Below are positions 1-10,722 of a stretch of 64,000 bases of DNA, piece by piece; positions within the stretch are counted from its first letter, which is position 1; every line of letters starts with the position of its first letter. The position numbers and the translations under genes are program-made. The DNA comes from Topomyia yanbarensis (taxonomy: Eukaryota > Arthropoda > Insecta > Diptera > Culicidae): NCBI RefSeq assembly GCF_030247195.1, contig NC_080672.1, positions 311,638,127 through 311,702,126 on the forward strand, read 5' to 3'. The notes beneath the pieces are model-generated. The model was not told the DNA's origin. It did not search any database and saw only the letters and a list, made by a program, of their open reading frames with translations.

Positions 1-1529
1 ATTTGCGTCGATTCTAACTAGGTATCCAGATCATGGACGCCAACGTGTGATTTGTAAAACGAATCATTCTGCTTTTTTCAGCCGATCAAAACAAACGTAA
101 ACATCACGCACATCAATGAAACTCATCAGCTGTTAGCAGAAGAGCGCCCAGAATTGTGCACGCAGAAAAAAAAACCATTCGAAGGTTAGCAACTGGAATG
201 ACAAGTTCCACATCACACATTGCTTTCTTCCGATCCGAATTGTATGTGCAGATGAAAATAAAATATCTGCAATCAACAATTAGTTGAATAACTTGAAATA
301 ATTGTTTACTTATTCCTGTTTTGGTTTGGCCGCACTGGTGATTCTTTTCTGTATGATGGATGCAAAAAGTTGGTTTTGATTGTGGTAGTGTATCAGCAAA
401 ACATGCCAATAATAGGAACCCCCGTATTTAGTTTTATCCTATTATAACACTAGGCCTTTTCTAGTGTTTGACGAGTGATTTTAAAGTGAAATTATCGTAA
501 AAAGGTTCTCCAGCTAAAATAAAGGTATGTATCAGTGCAATGTTTAGTATATTTGTGCCGGAATAACGAGATATGAGGCGGTAAATGCTGGCTCGTAAGT
601 GTTTATTTTGCTAAGCGCCGTTGCATCCAGTTTCGGTTCACTACGTGAGTGAGGCGGATTAGTAGATATTTCAATAAGGTGATTTTGTTTTAATTAAAAG
701 TTGGATTTAGAGGATAGTTCTAAATACATATGTGCACAACAAATAAAGAATATAACTTGAGCTTATTTTTTCTCACCTGTTTTAGCCAAATCGATAGTGT
801 CATTATCTCATATGCTTGGTTCGAAACCAAGCGGTACGAAATAGGGTCACAATAGGCTCTACTGCCATAATAGGCACATCACCCTATCTCGGAATAGAGT
901 TTTTTGAAAAGTAGCGTTGCGGTGAACGTGATATCTCAAAAACTAGTCATCTGATTTTCAAAAACTTTTTTTTATTGTTTGTATTTATTTTTTCGTGTAC
1001 TTGAACGGTTCCTTTTTCATAAAAAAATCGATTCTTTGCAATGCATTTTTGTTTAAAATTTTGAAAACCACAAAACTAAATTTTTTGGTCAACATGTTTT
1101 TTATGCAAGAAAAGAAATTTTTATTGGGAAACCGATATGTTCAAGTACACCACAATACATTTCTCTTCAATAAATAATCATTTTAGTTTTTGAATTTCAA
1201 TCGAGCGGTTCGGCTTGGAGAGCGTTAACCGCAAACCTCTACCAAAAAACACGCTTTGGGGGATGGGTCATAACTCCGACAACTTTGAATATTTTTTCTA
1301 ATTCAACCTGTTTTTTCAATCTTCGATAGTGCTACCAACGAAATGTCTTTCGCTTTTTCAAATAAAATTTGCATAAAACACGTTGAAAAAATCACGAACT
1401 TAGCTCACTTTTTCGCCATAACTTTGTATATAACCACTTAAAAACCATATTGTTTTTTCGACACACACACTTCCCATCGATCTGGAGCTGGACAATGTTT
1501 CCAAACCTCGTTCTGGTGATTCGGACTCG
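1..1529. other. AT-rich intergenic stretch, no gene recognised
   Basis: Only short chance ORFs are present, none resembling a known protein. The sequence is AT-rich with poly-A/T runs. Parts such as the text around 900-1200 read like decayed mosquito interspersed repeats, but no boundary could be set. Confidence 0.5.
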
Positions 1530-2115
1530 TGGGCGTTTGTTACAATTGAATCGGTCAAGTAGGCAGTTGATAGCTTTGCTCCATACATATCGCCTGGAAA
1601 AGATGGAGTGCTGCTGCCAAAAGAATTTGATATTCTGAAACGTGCCTTCAAAAAGATTATGCTTGCCAGTATATCCCGAAACTTTGGCGAGATATAACTG
1701 TTAGTTTTATCCCAAAGGTGGGCTATGAAGAAGCCAAGAGTTTTAGGCCTATCAGCTTAAGTACTTTTCTTCTGAAAGTTTTGGAACGAATAACGAATCG
1801 ATCAACACATCAGGAACGTTTGCTTAGTTGAGTATCCACTGCACAAAATACAACATGCATATCAGCGTGGGAAATCACTCTGCTTCAGGATATAGTTTAC
1901 AACATTGAAGAGGTCGTTTCATTATAGCAATCTAGCTTCTACTACATAATGAGGGTGCTCATTATTATTGGCCATTCTCCGGGTGGCGTTCTATCACCTT
2001 TGCTATGGAATTTGGTTGCCGACCGATTATCATAGAAACTCAATAAGGATGGATTGATAACCAACGGTTTACCGATGATTACCAAACATTAACAATTATG
2101 TCGATCACCGACTGC
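1530..2115 (+). mobile_element. Decayed LOA-type LINE reverse transcriptase fragment
   Basis: Conceptual translation across several frames gives the usual order of non-LTR RT motifs. First comes a finger motif (SPGKDG, near 1590), then an IPKVGYEEAKSFRPISLS block (near 1710-1760) and a HPLHKIQHAYQRGKS block (near 1850-1890). A VLSPLLWNLVAD block follows (near 1985-2025), then a TDDYQTL remnant of the FADD catalytic box (near 2075). Stops and frameshifts separate them, so no protein is made. The YEEAK-FRPISL and QHAYQ-GKST wording is typical of LOA-clade elements such as Lian, as I recall the family. The RNase H remnant at 3380-3625 on the same strand may be the same insertion. Confidence 0.72.
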
Positions 2116-3379
2116 ATGATCTGCTGGGAAGTGATATTACTGTCTAACCCGCACTGAAGCAAATATGAATTAGGGTAGTGTGGGGTCAAGTAGGTCAGTA
2201 GCGAGCTCGTGCGATGGTATTTTTGCACTGTTTTTGACAAACAAGCACTCGTTGGAAAGGTTTTACATCTGGCAACGTTTTGGCAATAATGGTTCGCCTG
2301 GCTAAATATTTCTCAAGCTAAATCCAATAAGACGAAGGTATTTTTTCAATGTTTTTCAAATCTGGGGTACGATTGGTCACTTCGAGGTTAAATTAAAGAC
2401 TGTACACGCCTAAAAAATCACTGGTTCAACTTTTATTTGATGAATACTAATACTGCAGATTATTTGAAAATTTAATTCAGGAAAGAATACGAGAAGTGGC
2501 AAATGATGTGAAAAATCATGAACTTCAGTATCCTCGTCGTTGCCACAGTGTGGAATTGAAGTTGTTCATTCCGGCTCACGTGGTTGCTTAGCTATAGCTA
2601 TATATAGTGACCTATAGTGCCCCCAAACGGCTGACCTAGCGCGCCCAAGCGTATGTTTCATGTTGATGACCATATTTTTTTTCAAAAAGCAAAATATCGA
2701 AAGACCAACACAAAACTCGTGTTCAGCATTAATTTTTACTTCGTTGATTTTTGTATGGAAAAAGTCAAAAAACATGATAAAGTAAGCTTACCCTATTCAT
2801 AGGGTTGTAGAGTGCCATGCACCAAATCTTCTTACCTTTATTGTGCATAGTTTAGACAGTGAAAAAAGTGCCTGTTCGTGTATTTTGGTTTGCACCTTTT
2901 CTTGAAGTTAGGCTAAAAAAATGTAAAAATCTTCAATAACTTTGAAACGAATGAGTATTTACCTACACATTTGTCTTGAACATAGTTTGCACGAAAAGTC
3001 ACAATGAAAAAAGATATATAAAAAAAACTAGATTTAAGGGGGTTGCTTTAGTCCTAATAGCTCAAGTTCTTCAACAAACTTTCAAGTCGTCAGTAGAAAA
3101 AGTTAATTTTTTTAATTCGATCATAGTAAGCCATGCCAAATTTCAATTGTTATCAGATTGTGGGGAATATTCATACGAACAATTCCTCCAAAGATGGTTC
3201 GGCCTCTAGTGAATTAAGTTCACGTTTTTGGCGTTTCCGACCACTGTGCTTCGGTGCCCTTGTTCGTTAGGTTATAGCTAATAAGAGCACTGCACACCTT
3301 CAGGAATTTAGAAGTAAACGTGCACTTTTATGCACACTTCTTTGATAGTCCTATTTGGTGTGAAACGCGCAATACTGTA
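2116..3379. other. No recognised gene; possible decayed LINE interior
   Basis: No convincing coding sequence. The stretch lies between RT and RNase H remnants on the same strand and is about the length expected for the region joining those domains, but no motif survives here to prove it. A phrase near 2170 (gtgtggggtcaagtaggtca) resembles the TIR style of the 6992-7985 element, without a matching second end. Confidence 0.35.
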
Positions 3380-3625
3380 CTGTATTCGAAGCAGAAATCT
3401 CCGTGTTTATGTGCAGAGTACAATCGGCCCTTAAACAGAGCTTGTCCGGCTCCGATAGTCAGGCAAGTCGGCAATCGAGACCCGCGGAGAAATCAAGGTC
3501 ATAGCCAATGATTGCATACCGAATTCAAATGGAAGAGTTAGCATTGACAATACTATAAACCTCGTTTGGGTACCCGGACATTCCGGTGCTGTTGGCATTG
3601 ACTGTAGGTCCGGAGCCTTGCAAAT
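3380..3625 (+). mobile_element. Decayed RNase H domain of a LOA-type LINE
   Basis: Near 3450 one frame reads SDSQAS, the catalytic SDSQA block of LINE-encoded RNase H. A shifted frame at about 3529-3605 reads a DNTINLVWVPGHSG stretch, the WVPGHxG motif near the RNase H C-terminus. The frames differ and stops intervene, so it is dead. Orientation and spacing agree with the RT fragment at 1530-2115. Confidence 0.68.
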
Positions 3626-5777
3626 TTTGACTGATGGTCCGGATCCTTGCCAGTTTCAACAAGTTGGATATAGGAAAAGATCCGATCTTGGACAAAGCAA
3701 TGCCAAAATCCCCGACTACATACGGAAACCGTGTAATTTGAACTAATAGATTTCTGATTCCTGTACCTTTCATCATATAAGAAAAGCAAATAGTATAAGT
3801 TGACTGACAAATGTCGAACTATTCAAGATAACAGTGACTGCCGTTCTACGACAAATTGTCTAATGTACATGGGGAAGCCCATAGAATATGGGACAATTAT
3901 ACGTATAACGGCAATTTATTGAGACGGTGATGGGGATAAAATAATCAGATGCTCATAACAAAAATTAATGGCGACTACAATTCGCAATAAGCTGTTATAA
4001 TGAATAATAGATTTTCTCGTCAGTTACGACACTCTTTTCAATCTCACATTTCAATCTGTCCATGGTAACCGCGGAAGTGTTCAAACTTTTAATCTGTACT
4101 AGTCACTTTCAAGCCCATAAACGAGCTCCTTAATGCATTGAAGTTTGTTTGCATCGGCGGTGCGACCAATCAACGCTAATGATGTACAGTAGGTGCGACG
4201 TTGAATGATTTGCGGTAATTTGAATATAGTAATCCCCTCCGCTCATATCGGACCAAGCGGATGTGTTCTGTGTTGTTAGCAGCTCTGTCCGTTCCACTTG
4301 TTCAAATTGAGTAGTGCTAGTTTACCGTATTACTCAATTAGAACGAAACATGTTTTTTTCTTATTTGGCAATATTGTTGAATCTAAATCATCAATCATGC
4401 AACATGCACTGTTAATAGAATACTCCTTGGCATGTGGCACGCGTGTAATTTTCATGATACGGTAGATAGACATACATATTTTTGAAAGCATTTCCGGAAT
4501 ATTGATAAAACAACTATATTTGATGTACTAGGTCGAAGGAATATAGTAAATTACTCGATATAAACACTAGGGCATTGCAAAAAGAACACTTATTTTTAAA
4601 ATCTCAAAGGCCCCTTCATATTGTGATAAATGTCAAAGCAAACTAGGATGCAGACTTTCACATCAACATGTATTAAATGCTATAACGTTTGAAGTAGCAC
4701 TCGGACAATTACAGTTTATATCTTTTTGAATGGCCACATTCTTTATATTTGAACAATTGGTCTATCGAAAAATACGGGAAATTGGATTTTGGGACATTTT
4801 GTTACAAAAATCCCCATTCTTCTCTATGCTGCAGTTCATGCATATTTTGCATGAAGTTTTTGCTAATATGAGAAAGTCTCAAAAATCGAACGAAACCTTT
4901 GCGTCCTTTATCAAAATAAGAGAAGTTGGGGTTCGAGAGCAATTTGTCATTCATATAAAATTTTACCATTTTCCCGTGCGCTTAGTCATTACGCGCCCTT
5001 AGTCATTTAATTAGTCGCGCCCTTAGTCATTTAATTAGTCAGGAAGTCACATTATTTCGCCGATAACTAAGCTTACAGTGATCGGATTGCGCTTATATAG
5101 ATGTCAACAGCTTTGCTTCATTACTAAGAAGCAGTACCATCAAGAATCTGGCTTGGAAAATGCAAAATGCTCGTGTTTGAGCGAAGCCAAAAGTCGAGTA
5201 CAAGGCACCCTTATTCATCCTACCATTTGAGCTAATGCGTTGAATAGAGATAGCAGACACTGCTCTAACTAATGTGTTTAAATGGGTGAGATGAATAGAG
5301 GTGATAAGATGAATTAGGGCGCAGTAACCCTATCTCAATTACCCTTCATTCAATTTTTGTTATATATACCCTGTTGAACGTTGAAAATTATCAGGAACAC
5401 AATAAAAATAGATTCGTTACTAGTGAAATTGAGAACCATCAGATTTTTTGACATTTAGTCTAGAAACCACATATGCCCTAATACCCTAACTTCCCCTATT
5501 TTTCCTGAAATAAAACTTGTAACATGTGATTTCTGAACGTTTTACCAAATACAAATTAAATACGCCAAGGTCCCATACAAAAGGGTAATCATTTCTTGAC
5601 TCTCTGATAACTAGATTTAAAGAACCCTATGGATGATTTTTGTTTGACAAATAGCAAATACTAAAAAATAATAAGAAATGGCAACAGATTTTGGTAGATC
5701 GATCAGAGCGTGCCGTTTTTGGTATTAGGTTTTACACCAACCGACGTAACCCCACAAAATGAGCCGGATGAACTTCG
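3626..5777. other. Intergenic stretch, nothing recognised
   Basis: No gene supported. Ordinary AT-rich sequence with small ORFs; it contains the short tandem repeat listed at 4978-5045. Confidence 0.45.
4978..5045 (+). repeat. Short tandem repeat, ~25-bp unit
   Basis: Two near-identical units containing cgcgcccttagtcatttaat are preceded by a partial unit (gcgcttagtcattacg). About 2.6 copies in total. Confidence 0.75.
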
Positions 5778-5900
5778 TTTGACAATTCTCGGTGGTTTGT
5801 TTACATGGAAGTTACGTGAGTTCGAATGTAATAGATGAGCACCCGTTGCACTCGCACTCACGCAACTGACAAGGTAAACAAACCACCGAGAATTGTCAAA
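5778..5900. repeat. Foldback hairpin with 27-bp perfect stem
   Basis: The 27 bases at 5778-5804 are the exact reverse complement of 5874-5900 (core attctcggtggtttgttt). The pairing continues inward over about 22 more bases with four mismatches (5809-5830 against 5848-5869), leaving a loop of roughly 15-20 bases. It could be a foldback/MITE remnant or a hairpin-RNA source. Confidence 0.85.
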
Positions 5901-6056
5901 CATGAACTTTATTCACCATGAGTTCATTCGTGTCGTCATCTTGTAGAACTCAATTATTTTGACGTTTGTTTATGTTTTTGTACTCATTAGAGTGTGGCTT
6001 GATATCGTTTCTCCTCAAACAGTCGACGTGTGCCACCCTTTTATTACGGGTTACAA

Positions 6057-6230
6057 TGTCTGCGCTAGAACGGGACTTTTCATCGGAAAATAGCAAATTT
6101 GTAAGTATAATTCGAGAAACATCATAATCAATCATATGATTACCGACCACTAATTGTTTTTCCTAATATTTAGGAATGAGTATAATCGGAAAAACGCGGT
6201 TCCGTCTGCAGCATAAGCATCACCGTTTTC
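6057..6230 (+). other. Possible small spliced exon pair, unidentified
   Basis: A 15-codon opening starts with ATG at 6057 (begins MSALERDFSSENSKF) and is followed directly by a strong donor (gtaagt, about 6102). After about 70 bases comes a pyrimidine tract and acceptor (tttttcctaatatttag, ending about 6173). Any in-phase continuation meets a stop almost at once. It may be a decayed gene start, a 5' exon or chance. No family recognised. Confidence 0.2.
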
Positions 6231-6991
6231 GCCAACTGCACATATGAACCCACCGATACAAGTTGCCGGTGTTTCTATTCATATCTGGCTACTTCAGACC
6301 TACAGTTGTTGCTTCTATGATGCTCAATCTTCTCCTTCCTTATTAATGCTAAAGGGGGATACGATTCGCAAGGTTATTGGGTCAGTCCGATATAGTGATG
6401 GCTAAATTTGGGCTAGTAATATGAGTTTCCGAACAGGGTTGGGGTTTTTCGGACCTTTCATGTACTTTTGCGCAGAACCGTTTATACACAATACGGTAAA
6501 AGATCGGAAAATATCGCATAAATAAAAATCTGTGCAATCGATCAGGCTTTCAGAATAAGATACTTATTTGTGAATCGGTTGACTCATTCCAGTTCTATAG
6601 CTCACAAATCCTTACTAGGTTTGAATTGGCCCAGTTCCTCTATGTTTTAGTTGCAAGAAAAAAATATTTTCATTTCAATTAAATCGTGATGCTTGTACTA
6701 ACAAATTAGTTGTAATGAAGCCCAAATTTTGTTACCCAATAGCTAACATGAAAATTTGTTAGATATTAAATACAATTTTATTGGTTTTACATTATTTTTT
6801 TCTGTGTGTACATAATAACACTATTGGGATGCGCTGGGTTGTTGTATTCATTAACAGAAAATTGAAAACATATTTGATTTTACGCGGTATAAATAATTAA
6901 TCAAAAAGTAATTTATTGTTAATGGGAGTTGATATTAACTATTTATAGATAAAATGTGGAATCGACACTAAATGTCAAAAAATGTAATGTA

Positions 6992-7985
6992 GGGGAACAT
7001 GGGGAGACTTGACCAAGCGCAAAATTCTATTTTCGGCTATGGCGTCTCCTATTCGATTCTTAATTTTTTTTCAAAAATATTTTTATACTTGTTTCGATCC
7101 CTTAAGGTAATTTTGAAAGTTTGGAGTAAAAAATCCTTTCCTTGCAGAAAATATTACGTGATTAATAAATTTGCATTAAATTATGTAATTTTTTATCAAA
7201 CTTTGTATGGACATATCTACTTGACTACTAATTACTATTAAAGGACTAATATACCCTCTTAATCCTTGTGAAGCAGTGAAATGATTTTACATAAATTGGA
7301 ACATTGGAATAGTTATTACTAGAATTCGCATGAAATTGAACGCAATAACTAATGTTGGGGAGACTTGACCAAGATTTTATGGGGAGACTTGACCAAGTGG
7401 CGATCAGCTGAAGAAAAATACAAAATTCCTAATATTTATTATGCTTTGGTACCTACTGTTAATGTTAATCACGCCATAAAAAAACCCACCCCAAACATAA
7501 GTCTTTATATTTTAAAATTTGTAAGCAAAGTTAGCAATAGTGGGACTGATTTCGTGACGTGTGAACATGCAATGCAAGCAGTACAGTTAATCCTTAAAAA
7601 GAAATGCATTTAAAAAAATCAAAATTTATCAAATGCAACTCTTTTATATTTTTTACTGCTACCTAAGGATCTCGACAATAGGGAAAAAATAAGTACAGTA
7701 TGTTTTATGTCATTATTTTTTGTTATGATTTTTCAAAATTCTCTTGGTCAAGTCTCCCCACGCCATGGTCAAGTCTCCCCGCAATGGGGAGACTTGACCA
7801 GAAAAAACGATCACAGAAAAACTTTTGTAACTTTTCAAAAATTAAATTAAAAATTCTGAAAAAAATCATGAAGACGCGCAATAACTTTGCAATAACTATC
7901 TGAATGATTTTTGGGGGATTGAAGGCTTTTTTAGAGATTTATGCAGTTTTAGCTGAAAACCTGGTCAAGTCTCCCCATGTTCCCC
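6992..7985. mobile_element. TA-flanked TIR element (MITE-like), 994 bp
   Basis: The left end ggggaacatggggagacttg is mirrored at the right end (rc of 7961-7985), 24 of 26 bases matching, and both ends are flanked by TA (6990-6991 and 7986-7987). The motif ggggagacttgacca recurs inside: forward at 7001, 7357, 7381 and 7786, reverse at about 7744, 7765 and 7962. No transposase ORF is present, so it is a non-autonomous DNA transposon, probably Tc1/mariner-type from the TA target. Confidence 0.85.
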
Positions 7986-7987
7986 TA

Positions 7988-8673
7988 CATATTTGAATTT
8001 TGTCGTACATTTAAGCAAATTTGATTTATGAATGTTATAGGTACATGCACGAGAAAAAGTTAAAATTTAATACGAATAACGAAATACTCTAGAACCCCAA
8101 CATCTCGTATTCTGACAAAAGTCGCAAAAGTTTTTTTCAATTTCTGAAATTTTTTCACAGATTTACAGAAATGGGCAGAATAGTTATTAGGAATAGGGGA
8201 TTTATGTGACGTCTCAAAAATCAAACTTTTTGTATTTTTAGAGAAATGGAAATGGAAATATTGAAATGCTAAGAAAGTTTCCTTTAAAATAAGCTTTTTT
8301 TTCCTTTTTTATTTCGACTATGTAGTCACATTTTTCTTTTTTTAAATTTTAACGACATTCAATTAGCTAGAGATTAGTGGGTAGGAAAAGTTATGAAAAT
8401 TTAGAGCCATAGTACACAAGTGAGAGCAAGGATGTGAAGTATACAGATCTTTGAAAACAAGAAGTGGCAGGGTCATTTTTGGTATCGTTTCAATATTTTC
8501 TAAACAAATCTGGTAATCTTATTTGTGTGTAGTAATTCAGTAGTGATACATAATACAATCCAACAGATAACTCATTTTCGACAAAAATCCATATGAGACT
8601 CTTATGCTTTTATGGGCAGTAAATTCCATGGATATTTTCCAGTAATTAGTTAACTAGACGGTTTGAATGAGGT
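7988..8673. other. Intergenic stretch, nothing recognised
   Basis: AT-rich sequence with poly-T and poly-A runs; no coding or structural signal that I could support. Confidence 0.4.
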
Positions 8674-8955
8674 CGTGGATATGACAAACTCGTTCATAGT
8701 AGCTTCCTACAAAGAAGCTTCTCCACTTCGTGTTGTTAAATAAACTAGGGGAACCCCTTGCTGGAGGGCAGAGTTTGAAAGAATAAAGAAGGATCTGAGA
8801 AGAACTAGGAACTGGCGTCAGTCTGATGTCTCCAGGGCTTTCAGATCAGCTCGTAGTGCATATATGAAATGTCTTAGATTTGCAGAGCGGGCTTCCTGGC
8901 CCAACCTATGCACTATGTCTAGTCTGAACGAGGCTAGCACTGCCGTTCTAGGCAT
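8674..8955 (+). mobile_element. LINE ORF2 fragment, endonuclease-RT linker
   Basis: One frame reads TNSFIVASYKEASPLRVVK, a stop, then TRGTPCWRAEF, followed by a basic stretch with RSARSAYMKCLRFAERASW. This is the linker between endonuclease and RT in non-LTR elements (usual pattern TPWW, then RRAY and KAKRxSW). One in-frame stop breaks it. No RT motif follows; an unrelated repeat begins at about 8985. Confidence 0.65.
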
Positions 8956-8984
8956 AATTGTCTCATGTTTCTTTTTGATCATTT

Positions 8985-9215
8985 TCCCTTTTTACATTTC
9001 TTACAAAAGAAATGTATAGGATTCGCTCAAACTTTGAAAACTTTTTGAATATCGGGGTATGAAAACACATCTGCGCGATTCAAGGAATTCGGTTCCGAAA
9101 ACAATTGGTGAATTTTCATAATAATTAATTAACTATTTATCAAAAATTAATACGCAAATTTACTTCAAAGACAAAACAATGTGTAAATTCACTTCAAAGT
9201 AAAAATTTGTCCAGA
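8985..9215 (+). repeat. Interspersed repeat X, copy 1 (internally deleted)
   Basis: Begins with the palindrome acatttcttacaaaagaaat and aggattcgctcaaactttga, shared with copies at 24205 (+) and 58205 (minus). It then jumps to gaatatcggggtatgaaaac, which in the minus-strand copy at 57510-58205 lies about 500 bp further along. It is therefore an internal-deletion derivative of the longer copy. Confidence 0.75.
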
Positions 9216-9900
9216 GTTGATATATTTATTCGTTAGATCAAGCATTGCGTTCAGTCGTGAGATAGTCGTTGGATGGTATATGAATGCACAGATCGCCAAG
9301 TAATTCATCTAGTAGTGAGAAAATAGATTTCTAACATTATTTATATTCATATTTTACTCGTAGTTCCACCGGTAGCAACTGTGTTTTTGAATAACAAAAT
9401 TCTAGTGAAAGTTTATCTTCTTTTACAAGATTTATGTTATACTAATCATGGCGTAAAAATTATCAGTTGCTTTATGTAAAATAAAGATGTGAGGAATCAA
9501 AATTTCGCCCCATATACAAAAATAATGTCACAGACTAACCATCATTTACCATTCCTCACTTGTCGCCTCTCCCCACCCCCGATATATCACTAGTTGTGTT
9601 TGTGGCAACTGTCACGACTCAGATCTATATTTCCAATTCTATTTCTAAGATGTGTCATAAGATCTTCAACTAATCTGAAATATTTGTTAGTATCCTAGCT
9701 AATTCAATCTTGCGATGTATTTATTTAGGTTAAAGAAAGCAAACCTATGTTTGTCTTCTGTTTCTCTATAAATAGTTTTCTATTTTAGTGTAGACTTGCG
9801 GAAAAAAACTAAATATTCTACTTAAAAAAGAAAATATTTGTGGTCCTGGCAAAATTTGCAAAATATTTGTATTATGAGAAAAGTATATATATTATGTTCA
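9216..9900. other. Intergenic stretch, nothing recognised
   Basis: No gene or repeat boundary could be supported here. Confidence 0.4.
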
Positions 9901-9990
9901 AACCCTGTTTTCCTCTGAAGATGAGGGGTTATTCCTTCGAAACGTTGCACTAAGTAGAGTTATATGACCAAAAACCGAAAACTACATCAA
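9901..9990 (+). repeat. Penelope-like terminal motif, copy 1
   Basis: Contains ctctgaagatgagg, then ccttcgaaacgttg, then gaccaaaaaccgaaaactac. The last two blocks recur on the minus strand at 56769-56860. The GAAGA ... CGAAACGT pattern is characteristic of Penelope-like element termini as I know them. Only this terminal piece is visible; no RT or GIY-YIG coding sequence accompanies it. Confidence 0.4.
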
Positions 9991-10722
9991 CTCCAATTCA
10001 ATTCAATTCTATACTGAGCGTTTTATATACAAAAATCCTTGAGTATTTCAAATTGGGTAATATGTTTGTTTGAAGACAAAAATGTTGAAAAGACACATCC
10101 CACGTGCACTTTTTTAAACTTTTCGTATCTCTACTGAATTTTGAATGAAACATATGCTCAAATGTGTCATTTGAAAATTGAGAATACCTGTTTTGGGTTG
10201 ATATTGCGGAAAATGCAGATTCATTGTATTGGAGTGCACTTTTATGAAAAATAGCGGATCAAATTCTAAAACTATTCACAAATTAGATCCGGCATCTTGC
10301 ATCCGAGTAAAAGGATGCTTTTAATTTATAGCGATGATTTCATTTGCCCAAATTTGCCTTTAGCTAAGAGCGCTTCAATTGAAGCTTCAATGTCAGAATT
10401 AGTATAGGCATTGGACAATTCACTAGACGTTTCGTTTGAGTGCTCCGTATTCTACACAGATTGTGCATTGGACGAATAGTTGATCTCACTGAATTTATGT
10501 CATACATATTACTGTGTAACTGATACTGAGTTGTACTGAAAACCCCAATATACATTTTTCATGATCAATGTGACTAAAGGCGTATTTGGGACCATTCATA
10601 AATTACGTAACGCAAAAATTGCCAAAAATTGACTCCTCTCTCCCCCCATGTAACAAATTGTCACAAATTTCTCCACACCCCCGCCCCCCATTCTAGCCCC
10701 CTAATACGTTGTGTAGGACTCT

